Shown here one piece after another: positions 35,676 through 46,736 of a stretch of 64,000 nucleotides of DNA. Source of the DNA: Ophiobolus disseminans (lineage: Eukaryota; Ascomycota; Dothideomycetes; Pleosporales; Phaeosphaeriaceae). A program made the translations under genes and the position numbers. How positions within the stretch are numbered: position 1 is the stretch's first letter; every line of letters begins with the position of its first letter. The stretch is from NCBI GenBank assembly GCA_010093685.1, contig MU006241.1, forward strand, positions 558,001-622,000, in the 5' to 3' direction. The notes under the pieces were generated by a model, which had not been told where the DNA came from, searched no databases, and saw only the letters and a program-made list of their open reading frames with translations.

Positions 35676-36539
35676 CTAATGTGGCGACTTTGCTGACAAG
35701 TCGTCCATGTGGTTGACCATTGCGACGAACAAGTCGAAGAAGAGCTTGCCACCATGCTCCATCTCGCTCTGCATCGTGCCACTGCGCTTGAAGGTATGAC
35801 GGGCTCGGATAATGAGTGCGAGATAGTGAGCGCGAAGCTTCGAATCGTTGTCGGGAGTGTTGGCGTATGCGAAGCGCGCAGACGTCAGGATGGTGGAGCA
35901 CTGGATGCCAGATTGAAGGCCTTGTTTCTTCAAGGCGAGCTTCTTCAGTTCCTGGAGTCCGTACTTCTCAGCCTGGCAGTATATGACAGTGTCCTTGAGG
36001 ATAGGACCTGCTGCCGACTGCACGATGGCTTCGTTGATGCCGTTTCCGTTGCCGCCATCTTCGAGGTTCCAGCTGTTGCGCTTCTTGTCGTACTCCATGC
36101 GTGGGAAGTAGTCACCCTTGTAGAGGTACTCGAGGATACTCGAGAAGACTTCGGGTTCTTCGTCGGGAAGGTCGATCCGCTTGTTGGCTGTCTGGAAGAA
36201 TTGGCCAGAACATGCAGCTTGGAACCATGGCGAATGGCTTAGAACATCCTCGTGTGCAGCAAAGAGACGTTGCTCCCGTCCGACACTGATGGTGATGATC
36301 GCACTGACGGAGTTCGTCAATAAACTGCAAAGGTATCAAGCAAAGAAGTGAACTGACCTTCCGAGCGTTGGCGAAGTTTGATTAGATTGTGGAGACTGTG
36401 CTTGGGCATGCTGAGCTAGCCTCTCCACTCTCCGTGGTGAGTCTTTGAATGACGAGGCGGGCTTCTTGTGCGATTTTGATTTGCTGGCACGGTGCTTGGA
36501 GAAGCTTGCATCTGCGTGTCGTCGAGATGATGAAAACAT
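35676..36539 (-). CDS. BTB/POZ domain protein
   Basis: Exons complement 36539-36358 and 36324-35676 give 276 residues. After a basic, Ser-rich N-terminal tail (about 60 residues), a BTB fold spans about residues 65-165: IITISVGREQRLFAAHEDVLSHSPWFQAAC, then DLPDEEPEVFSSILEYLYKGDYFP. BTB domains dimerise and often link substrates to Cullin-3 ubiquitin ligases; single-BTB proteins of this kind are numerous in filamentous fungi and mostly uncharacterised. The C-terminal part (about 110 residues) is helical with KYGLQELKKLALKK, as in BACK-like regions. The intron runs from GTCAGT to TTTGCAG and joins LGS-LLTNSV in phase. Confidence 0.88.
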
Positions 36540-39349
36540 GATGAATCTTGATAGAGTCTATCGGATGGGATCAAGTGTCGCGAGGGTCCGGCGGTTTGAG
36601 AATATGGCGGTTTGGCGTGTACTTAACGTTTTCCAAGCATAGGCAGCAAACGTAACAAGATGATCTTCTAGGCGACTTGATGTGTGAGGCAGAAACGTCG
36701 CAAGGCTGGAAAAGGGCGGGCGATAGCAGGCCAAAGTATGGGCGCACGCAGTATTGTATATATACCCGACTCCAGACGGGGGCCTATGGGCGGCGACATG
36801 GGTGCCAGTGAATGAGACGCGTTATTGGACGCGTCAACGGATCTAAATCTCGACGCGATATCACGTTACCATACTATTCTACTTCGAGGCTTAATTTTCC
36901 AGCCGGAGGACCAAAGCTCAGCCCCTAGGCGTGGTCCGAGTTTGTGCAGAAGTTGTGAAACGCCATGGCGCTGATAGCGCGGTCGAGCTCGTTGAGGCCA
37001 CTCACTTGCAAGATAGATCCGACTCTTGCTGTTAGAAAACCAAAGAAACCATTCTATGACTCTCACTTACCTTGTGCCAACTACTTGTGAACATGAGGAG
37101 ATAGGCCTCACATGCGATCTTGGGCGAAGATGACTCCTCATCCCTTGCCGGCACAAAGCCAGCCCTCGGCCCAGGTGCGCTTTGGCCAGCATTACCAGGA
37201 AACTTTGAGGTAATCCACGCCGTGCAACAGCCATCGTCCGCTCATCGCTGCGACCCACGAATCAAGGAGTTGCAGCCGTGCGTTCGAGCGCCTCGTTGAG
37301 AGTAGTTCCTGGTTCCCCTGAGAGGGGCAAAACCTGGAAAAGCAACGCGTAGGACCGATTGTCAGCAGTTTTTTGGACCCGTTTCCGCGCTGCGACAGGA
37401 TTGGCAGTTTGAAGGAGGCTTTTACTAGTGACCTGGAACGGTGCCTGCGTTATGCATGCTGATCGGATGTGCTTTGAGCGTGAGGCGTCGACCTCGGGAA
37501 GTTGGTGGACACACGCGTCAGGCATTCATCCAGGCTGCCCCGCTTCGCGAAAACCCGTGACCATTTTCCGCCCAACGTGGCATAGTCCAAGTCCCAGACT
37601 AATTGTGCGGATCCAAACGGCAGCTTGATGTTTCACGACGACATCAACGACCGGCCAGCATCACATCAATCTATTTGGTTGTGTGACGACAATGCGCTTT
37701 TTCGTGACACCGAGTTTTTGCGAGGCCGGAGCGCCGCCTTCCAGGCTGGATGATGGCAAGTTACCCACGATACCGCGAACGAGCTGCTGAATATCCGGTT
37801 CCTAATAATATCTCATTCGAGGTTCCTTGCTGGCGCTCAAACAATATCTCTATATGGGTTTGAACATGGACCATTCGTCCTTCGCCTCTCGCCATTTGGG
37901 AACCACGATTCATCCAGTCATGTATCCATTTGTTACCAATTTAGCGCATCCTTAGTCGCCTTTCTTTCGGGTATCAGACCTCGGCTAGATATATGAAGAT
38001 GTTTGTTGCGTTGTGTATGGCTTCAAGATCTTGTGCAAACGTTGCTGACAACACCCCTCATTCAACTCGATCTATTACGCCACACTCAATATATTCTGCA
38101 GACAACCGATGCCAATCGCTGCTAGACACCCTAATATAGATCGTATCAACTGCCGTTGTCGGGTCTTAGGGTACGTCGTTCAGAGATCTTAACATCAACA
38201 TTTAGACTGGCCCGGCACATCATACCATCTCATCATCGTACATGCCGTCTTCCGCAAAATAGGGCACAACTCTTGCGTGTGAACAATATCCACACGACAT
38301 GCGACAACTCCTCCCAGCAACGATATAACATCACGAACAGCATCTCGCAAGACAACTCCGAAGCAAGGTTTCTTGCCGAGTTCCACGGCAGATGGAATAT
38401 CGCATTTCCCCGCACCTTCGGTACCTGAGGGCGGATGCAACTCCTTGTACAGGCTGACGAACTTCATTCGCATGGGAATGAAAGTTCGCAATCAATGTTA
38501 AGTATTCAAAATTCTTGTTTCGCTTATCAGGTGCGGCACAGCTCACGGCAGAACAGAACAGCCAGGGTCTCTCCTTGCCGATACGTCAGTCTCACCACTG
38601 ATATTAGCCAGTATGAATATGTCGACGATCACAGCACTTCAAAGGAGAGAACCAGGTACAAGCACGCAAAATTGCCAACTGAAAACGTATTCTGTTTGCA
38701 CCTTTGCACATTACACCACGTATTCCTACCGCAGAAACTTGAACAAGCGGCATCGTATCTCAACAGGCTACAATGCCTGTGAAGTTGTGCTTTATATCCG
38801 GTTGGCAACAGTCTCAATGCGACTCTCGAGAAATCCAGATTCTAGGATCCTGAATGCTGATGCTAATGTAGTGATCCTTTAATCGTCGGGCTCGAGCACG
38901 AACTTCACAAGCCGACGTTTAGGCGATGATCGATGCCCAGAGGGAGCCTTGAGAGCGGTCAGCCGCACGGAAACCATGCTTGCAGCACCAGGATGTATAC
39001 TATAGCATCTTGCTAGCACTCAATCAGGGACAAGCCCACGATGTCCGTTCGTGCCATTGGCTTAGTTTGTTTGCCTTTACGTTTCCGTGGCGTGCTCCAC
39101 ATGATTCCCTGCATCCAGAGCAAGTGTATGGAATAAGTGTTTGCAATACACTCTGCAAAGATCATTGCTAGGATCATGAAGCCTGTCATTGATGCATCTA
39201 ATTAGATAGCTGAGTATGAGGGCCTGTATAGCACTTTCATGCCGTGCCGCAGATTTCAAACTGAAATTGCTTGTGTGGACTTGGTCATGATGGTATAAGA
39301 GGGGATAACAGATCCATGTTTAAGTCTGCAACTTTGGAGGTCACTCATT
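36540..39349. other. 2.8-kb gene-poor region
   Basis: No protein gene can be supported. On the minus strand at about 37070-37024 there is a good-looking 47-nt intron (GTAAGT donor, CTAACAG branch/acceptor) between stretches that are open but not recognisable, so a spliced noncoding or unannotated transcript is possible. Sequence from 37800 to 38900 is AT-leaning without clear repeats. A TATAAG at 39294-39299 lies 51 bp before the tyrosinase ATG. Confidence 0.4.
36756..36765 (-). promoter_or_regulatory. TATA-like element of the BTB gene
   Basis: GTATATATAC (palindromic), about 215 bp upstream of the BTB start at 36539. Likely core promoter element. Confidence 0.4.
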
Positions 39350-40728
39350 ATGGCTGGGACAACGGTCATCAAAGCACTGGTGGCGGCTTTGTGCTTTACG
39401 GGGGCATCTGCCTGGCCGTTCTCCAAAAGACAGACACTCACTCTTGCGACAGTGCAGAAGCAAGCACTTGATAATGCCCTGAAGGTCCTGGATGGAACAC
39501 TTTCTGATGGTCTCACCAACCGGCTCTCAACTTGTAACAAGAACACTGTCGCAGTACGAAAAGAATAGCGAGTTGCTCTCCACGACCTCGCTTCACATTT
39601 CGCTAACTTTTCTACAGTGGTGACCTTAGCAAGGACGAACGAAAAGAATACATCAGAGCCGTCCAATGTATCCTCAAGGCACCCAGCAAGCTCTCGGCAA
39701 GCAAGTATCCTGGTGCAAAGTCACGGTACGACGACTTTACCGTCGTGCACATGAACATGACTCCAAGCGTCCACGCAACCGCAAACTTCATGCACTGGCA
39801 CCGCTACTACATCTGGGCATACGAGACTGCACTCCGCACAGAGTGCGACTATAAAGGATACCAACCATACTGGGACTGGAGCAAGTACCCTGATCTGGTT
39901 AACTCGCCCATCTTCAACGGCGACGAGTGGAGCATGGGCGGCAACGGCGACCCAGTACAGCATACAGGAATGCAGCTTGGTACCAGCAAGATACCCGCTG
40001 GACCCGGAGGTGGTTGCGTCACCAAAGGACCACTTGCAAAGTAAGTCAGCCCTACAGCACGATGCCGCACTCGAACCCAATCAATCCTATGATCCATCTT
40101 CTCATCGGACACTAACCCTCAACAGCATAACAATCCACCTCGGCCCCCTCATGTCCACCATGGACCCCAAACTCGGCATCAAAAACAACCCCCGCACCGA
40201 CGGCTACGGCGACAACCCCCGCTGCCACCGCCGCGACGTAAACAATTTCTTCTCAAAAGACTACCTCAAGCCGTCCGACCTGCTCAAGCAGCTCACCTCC
40301 TCCGCAGACATCAAGACCTTCCAGGACACATTGCAGAGCGCAACGTCAGCCGGGGCGCTGCATGTCGGCGGCCACTTCTCTATCTGGGGCGACCCGGGCG
40401 GCGACGTGTATGTGAGCCCCAATGAGCCCGCGTTCTGGTTGCACCATGGGCAGCTTGATAGGCATTGGTGGATGTGGAGTTTGTATCAGGAGAAGGAGAT
40501 TACGAAGCGGACGAGTCAGTATGATGGTAAGTCGTGGGATGTGTAGTGTGGAGTATGGGCTAACGGTGTTGTGCAGGCGCTACGAATTGGATGCAGCCCA
40601 ATGGACCAAAGGGTAAGGCGACGGATCCGCAGTGGTTGAATGTTGTTGCGCCGCCGGGTAAAGAGGGGATAGCGTCTAAAGAGTTCTTTTCGACGACTGC
40701 GGGGCCGTTTTGTTATGTTTATCAATAG
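39350..40728 (+). CDS. Secreted tyrosinase (type-3 copper monooxygenase)
   Basis: Exons 39350-39567, 39618-40040, 40126-40526 and 40577-40728 give 397 residues. Tyrosinases oxidise phenols to quinones. A signal peptide (VIKALVAALCFTGASA) is present. The Cu-A site shows as HMNMTPSVHATANFMHWHRYYIWAYE, with three His; the Cu-B site as LHVGGHFSIWGDPGG and FWLHHGQLDRHWW. Length of about 400 and lack of a long C-terminal shielding domain place it with the short secreted fungal tyrosinases. Intron 1 appears to be of the GC-AG class: only the donor GCGAGT at 39568 gives the right phase, restoring VRKEYGDLSKDE; no GT donor works. Its 3' end faces the D-amino-acid oxidase gene 195 bp away. Confidence 0.93.
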
Positions 40729-40923
40729 ATATGGATGTTTGAGATGCGTGTTCTTCGAGGAGAAGTGGGAGATGAGCGGCGACTCGGTGCTGTAGAGACC
40801 GCGAAGATCCAAAATGCTTTGCATATTCTCCACTTCATAATTTCATATATCCCAATCATCCTGAACAATTCAGCTCGTGCATATCGTCGAATTGCAGTTT
40901 CATAACGACTTTTGCTGTCATGC

Positions 40924-42364
40924 TTACAGCTTCGACGATCCAGAATCGAAAGCCTTCAGCACCAGCTCTAACACACGCTCAGCCGTCCCCCTAAAACCAT
41001 CAGCATCATCACACATGTTCAAACACATAACAAAACTCACCAAGACGACTGGTACCCCGCCCCAGAATGCCCATAGCAATGAACAATCGGCACATTCCAC
41101 TTCCCCGTCTCCGTCTCAATCCTAACCCCGCCCTTCCGCGACGCTGCAAATCGTCAGTCTCGTATCCATTTCTCCATCTTCAGTGAATGAACCTGTACTT
41201 ACGCCTCAACCCAATATTCCTCGAAATAACCTGCAAATCTTCAGGCCTTCCTAACTCAGGACACAACTCACAACACCGCTGCATAATATCCTTGCCGAGC
41301 TCTTCGTCCCACTCGTCGCTCCAGTTGTTGTCGTCGCGGCTGCCGCCCAGGATTACGCCGCCGCCCAGCGGGCGCGGGAAAACGTATGCGGTCGTTGGGT
41401 CGATGCGTTTGGGCGAGCGGAGATACCTGTTACATTATCGTTAGCAATTTCGCTCAGTGCAATGTGTTTAAGCTTTTGAAGGCACGGAAATGCGCGCCAT
41501 ACTTATTCAGTCGTCCGTATTCGTACATTCTAGGGATGGGCGTCTTGGGCTCTGCGACGAGAAGTGTTTGGCCGCGCGTGGGGTAGAGGTCTACGTCTTT
41601 TACGTCGGATAGGTTTAGGGAGCCGAGGCCCGTGGCGTTGATGAGGAGAGAGGAGGGGATGTCGGCGAGGAGAGATGTGATAGATGGGTAGTGTCTGCGG
41701 ACGAGGTTTATGCCTTTTGAGAGGGCTTGGGCTTGGAGCCTGGATGGGAGGAGTTAGTTGCTTGGTCGGTTCAGAGGATGGGAGACGGTGTACCAGTATA
41801 GGTATACTGCGGTGTTGATGCGGAATGTGCTTGGTACGTCGAAGCCGAATACGGCATCGGTTGGCAATTCTTCTTTGCGAAGATAGCGGAGGCCGCCGAC
41901 TAGTTGGTCGTACCAGACTTTGTTCGTGTCGGCACTTAGAATGCCTGTCTCTTCGATTGGTGTGTCGAATGCAGCGAGCATACCTGTGTAGATTTAGCAA
42001 ACCCCATGCTCCCAGACAGATTTGATAATGTCCTACCGAATCGGCTCAGTCCAATTTCGTTCCCCTCCCCTTTGTTCACAGCTTTGCAACCCCAAACATT
42101 CTCGCCATCAATCAACTGCCCGAATCTCTTGAATGTGACTTCATCGTACTTCTCCAAGGGGCCATTGTCATGAGCCATTGATGACCAGTTGGCGCCAGCC
42201 CACGGAGATGCATACTCAATTGAACGATCGCCAGGGAAGTGTTTGGCAACGACAGTGATCTTTGCAGATGGGTAGGTATGAGCGAGGACGAGAGCAGAGC
42301 TCAGGCCTACAACGCCTGCACCAAGAACGGTGATGTTCTCTGGAATTTTCTTGGAGGATGCCAT
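40924..42364 (-). CDS. D-amino-acid oxidase, peroxisomal FAD enzyme
   Basis: Exons complement 42364-42037, 41983-41794, 41739-41503, 41426-41203, 41143-41041 and 40990-40924 give 382 residues, typical for DAAO (about 350-370). The enzyme oxidatively deaminates D-amino acids to keto acids with H2O2 release. An FAD dinucleotide-binding motif lies at the N-terminus (ITVLGAGVVGLSSALVLA), followed by YASPWAGANW. Later come RGQTLLVAEP, YVFPRPLGGGVILGGSRDDNNW, NIGLRPSRKGGVRIE with the carboxylate-binding Arg region, and the signature VHCYGHSGAGYQSSWG. The protein ends SSKL, a canonical PTS1 peroxisomal signal. A D-aspartate oxidase is the main alternative. Confidence 0.94.
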
Positions 42365-43431
42365 GTTTGTGATTGATTATGGTGAGGCTAGTGAGGTGGT
42401 GAGCATCGACGTTCGAGATGTACACAAGGCTATCTATGGAATAACAGGTGACAAGAGAAAAGAAGCCGTGGTTCAAAAAGATACTAATTTCACTCTGTGA
42501 CGACAATCAACCTTCTCTTATACCCCCCACTCTCAATCATGTCCACACCCTTCCCACCACAACGACGCCTTGCCCGACGGCCAATGCTCACAAAGGGCTC
42601 AACGATAATGCGCTAAGCCCACACAAGGACTTACAAGAGATTGTCACGTCGCAACGTTCATACAGAGAATGGAAAAAGGGCTCACCTGTGTCCAATGGGG
42701 TAACGCGTGGAACGTTTGTCGGAATAAAATGTCCCGTCATCGGCGATGGTAGCGTGGTTGGCAAGGTTATTGGCAGTGACGTAGGTGACCTTAGAGCAGG
42801 CAGAGCATATACTCCTAGTAGGCTAGGGGGTTCCTCTTAATGTCAGCATTTTTTATGCTATATTTAGTATAAGCTCTCTTACTGCAGTAGGTAACGAACG
42901 TTATAGCTAGCTATATACCTAGTTGCAGCCTAGTTAAAACGGTGGCTTGTTAAGTTCTTGGGCCAATCAGGGGTTAAGAAACCTCATCTGATTGTGGATG
43001 CAAGATGTGACCACACTTTCGGACAAATGTCATCGGAGTTGACTTTGAGGTGGGACCAATCGCCTCGGACTGCCGATTTTGGTATCGCGTAACGTGATGT
43101 GGGTTAGAAGAGGCTGTTGTTGCAAGGTGAGAAATCCGATGGATGTTCAAGATCGTGAGTCAGCGTAGAGGTGATGAGATTGACTGCCTCTGTTTCTAGT
43201 CTTGCAGTCTACTATGAAATGCATGGCCTATTTTTAGTCGTGTTAATTCCCACCACGCAGCCATGTCGCAGGAGAAAGCATGGAATAGTGATAATATAGC
43301 TATTAAGTAGCAATAAACTTGGGTATCAGAAGAGTGAAAACGTGAAAGATGCTAACGAATGCCCAAGAACTCATGCGCAGCGACCGAAAACTTTTGTATG
43401 CACAAGACAGCAAAAGTACCGGACTATGCTC
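42365..43431. other. Intergenic, AT-rich, no gene seen
   Basis: The segment about 42830-42960 is rich in TA dinucleotides (for example TATAGCTAGCTATA) and could be an old repeat relic, but I see no terminal repeats or coding remnant. Confidence 0.4.
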
Positions 43432-46232
43432 CTAACCGGTCTGCTTGATGAACCAATCCGAGCTGGCATCCACCATGTAGTTCGTGATATTCGACTCGTT
43501 ACCGTAGACTCCTTCGGCCATTTGCATACCCTCTGGTGCAGAATAACTCATGGCGCCGTCCATTGACACCGGTAGGCGAGGCATATTGAAGAAGTCGAAT
43601 ACATCCAAGTATTCTAGCTCGTTCGGTGCTGGAGTGCGAGCTGGCGTGACTGATAGCAGCCTTGCATTACTGTGGGGTTTCGGCTGCCGTGAGATGAGAA
43701 AGTCGAGATCGAAAGCGCAGCGGCGCATATCAGCCAGAATTTTGACTGTCGAAGGGGTTACCCGTTCGCCATTCAACCCTGTCGGCGTTTGCTGTGACTC
43801 CTCGTACTCTGAAAGTACACGCGACAGCAGATTTGCATATCGCGTCCCAACTTCCCAGAACTGACCAAACTCTTGCAGGGTGCTCACAAGCAGATTGATA
43901 GAGGTGTCGACGCGGTGGTCAATGGTCGAGCCATGAACTAATAACACACGTGCTGCAACCCATAGCGAGAACGCAAAGGGAGGGCCGAGTTTGCTGAGAA
44001 TACCGTGGTCGCGAACGCATGCGCAGAGCTGTGTGATGTTCTCGACGGCACTGAGACATCTTTGACTTGCGCTAAATGAGGGGGTGAAGATGGGTGATCG
44101 ATGCGTGGGGTAGGCTGCGGACGAGTGTAGGCGGATGACCGTTCTGTAAAAGTCAGATGTTGCACTTGCGAGGCAGAATAAGGATACTCACGTATGAAAA
44201 GCCGCATGAAGCATGACCAACCCGCTATTCAAAGTTTGGTTCATGCCATTCTTTGTAAAGACTCGAGCTTGATTGCCAAACTCTTGAGGCAGGTTATACT
44301 TCCATTCTTCAATGGCGTTATCGAGTTCTCTGTACTCGCTTTGCCACTTCTCCACGTCGGACAAAGATGTGATGTCCACCGGCTTTTTCAGGAATTTATG
44401 CACCTTTGTCAGAATGCCCAGCACTTCTACGTAGTATGAGAAAGACCCTAGGTTCTCTGGGCGGTTCATGCTGTAGTCCGATCGCGTCGAGGTATGGAAC
44501 CACCGAGTCTCGACGGGAGCGTTACGGTTGTAGAAGTCGTCGCGACACGGCAATCGACGGTCAATCTCGTTCTCATCTAGCGCAAACTCAAAGGCTGTCG
44601 CGACCGTTGCGTAGCGATCGAGAACATAGATCATCCAGAAGAGCCGGCGTCGACTCTCTTCTTCTATCCAGTCTTTGGGTTCGGGCAAGACTATTGCACG
44701 CAGAGTGTAGATAGACGCATATTGCGGTGCGACAGCTGGCGAATACGTCTCCATAGCGAGCCCTAGTTGAACCACACTGCGGGTGATTAGAGCGAGCAGA
44801 TTCCAACCAGGTGGTCCATTTGAGCAGCCAACGACATCTAATGCCAGAATTACGAGCGCTTGTAGCGATTTGACCGAGCTGTTCTCAATCCCGTATAACA
44901 GCACCTTCGATTTCGAACTCGAGTGGTAGCGTGCGCGCTTTTCGGGAGTCAGGCGCTGGTCATTCGAGAATTTGACTGTGGTGGCAACTACGGCATGGAG
45001 GATAATGCGGTCAGCTTCGTCTAAGGTTGCATCTCCGAAGAGAGAGTTAAGAGTAGTCTGGCGATGTAAAATGGGGCACTGAAGCTGTTAGTATATATCA
45101 CATGTTCCTGCCGTGAGTAAATGCCTACCCAAGGATATATGTGCTTGAAAAACAGGTCTACAAGACCATACAACAAGTCGTACGGAGGAAAGTCTACATC
45201 CTCTTGGCCCAAGGTCCGCGACATCGCAGCAGGCGCGAACTGCTCATTGTATTGCGCGAATGAGTCCCTGTGCATTCCGCCCATACCCGACGGCATGCCC
45301 TCATTTTGTCCATGGTACCCATTACCTGTCACCGAGGGCGTAGGCCTCCCGTCTGTTATCCCAGCACCGAATTGGCTCTGGATGGCCGACTGTGATGGAA
45401 ATGTCGAATTTGGCTTTTGCAGGAAGAGAGCAGTCTCGGGTCGTGGAACGTGGGGCGTTTGGAGGATGGGTGGACTACGGAACGCAGCTACTTCCTGTGG
45501 TGAAGGGCCGGAAGCGATTTGGTTGCTGGACAGTTGATGTATCTGGTTCTGTTGCTGGACGATGAGCGACTCAAGTTTGTCTACGCGCGCATTGATTAGC
45601 GTTACTGGACCCTGCACATAGTGCCTTCCATCTGCAATGACTTGGGACGACAATTCTTAGTTCCTTCCAGGGTCCGTCAACCCATACTGAGTTCGATCAA
45701 AACGTCCGTCGGAAGCAGAAACAGATCATCGCCGTGTGCCTCGGCAAACAAAAGTGGCTATGGAGAACAGGACAACTCACCCAGACGAGCCTCCAATTCT
45801 CTGCCATAGCCAGCGCGCAAGCCAGGCTTCTTTCTCGGCTTGAGCAAGTCAGTTTATGAAAACGTCTCAGCGTCTCAAGACGGAACGAGCAGCCTACGAG
45901 GTAGATACATGCGCTCGAGTTTTTGAGACACCATCCGCATGCAGGATGACCTCGGTCGCATTTCACTTTTCTTGTCTTGCATCTGCAGAGCCGTTAGTGT
46001 TGCGTGTCGGAAGATGTCACCGAAGCACTCACGTTTCACAGCTGACGCTCAAGGGACGTTTTCTTTTGCCAGACGTGCCGTTCTGGCTTCGGTCGTTCGC
46101 TTCATCTCCACTCGAGCCTTCGTCGCTCCAGGACGGCGCATCAGGAGACTGATGCGACAACTTGGAAGTTCCGTTGGGGCTCGCGACTTGTTGCTGTGGT
46201 GCAGGGCCGTTGGCAGCCGGATTTGTGTCCAT
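43432..46232 (-). CDS. Zn2Cys6 fungal-specific transcription factor
   Basis: Exons complement 46232-46033, 45982-45898, 45838-45781, 45580-45129, 45078-44192 and 44143-43432 give 797 residues. The binuclear zinc cluster spans Cys 65, 68, 75, 82, 85 and 92 (CETCKTRKVKCDRG, CGWC), preceded by a basic GKRKRP nuclear-localisation-like motif. A linker with RKKPGLRAGYGRELEARLDKLESL leads into a dimerising coiled coil. The middle-homology region (Fungal_trans) follows, beginning near FKHIYPWCPILH and containing DEADRIILHAVVA and RRRLFWMIYVLDRYA. It is divergent from LRA3 with 504 bp between start codons, which suggests it controls L-rhamnose catabolism; similar regulator/enzyme pairing is known for fungal rhamnose genes, but this is inference. 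The intron 45780-45581 is unusually long (200 nt). Confidence 0.93.
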
Positions 46233-46736
46233 GGCGAGAGGCTCGATTGGGGCGTTGCTGCTGGAGCGTGCAGGCGTGTTCTTCGGCGAAGCAGAGGCCG
46301 AACCCTAGAGGACTCGGCGGGGTTATGGGCAATTAGCATCCTTCCCCAGGTTTCGTAATTAACGACCACCGGCCTCCTCCACGCCCGATGAGTGGTGGCC
46401 TTGCCCGTCCGAGCATTACGCCGAAGCACACGGCACAATCTTTACCACCTAGCGCCTGTATTAGCCGGCTGGTGGCTCTTCTGCCGACTGCGCTCACGAC
46501 CGCCTTCCCACGCGGTCGCGATCCACTCTTGGCCGTGGCAGTTGCACAAGGGCATCTGTTCGGGGCGTGTACCGCAGCGAGATCGACCGAAGGAATGCTG
46601 GAGGATGCTCTGGCCCAATTTTCCGTCTTGCGGATTCTTCACCTGACCAGCAATGTATATAGCTCTTGGTATTCCGCATACCCCTCTCTTCGTTGTGACT
46701 TTTGATTTTCCATTCTTCCAGTCTCTCTAGCCCACC
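46233..46736. promoter_or_regulatory. Shared divergent promoter of the Zn2Cys6 regulator and LRA3
   Basis: 504 bp between two divergent ATGs. A TATA-like TATATA lies at 46656-46661, about 76 bp before the LRA3 ATG. CGG and CCG triplets, the usual half-sites of Zn2Cys6 proteins, are frequent here (for example around 46370 and 46462), but I cannot pick out a definite operator. Confidence 0.5.

Noticed and set aside
42830..42960. TA-rich palindromic stretch as a transposon relic
   Set aside because: No paired terminal repeats or target duplication could be found.
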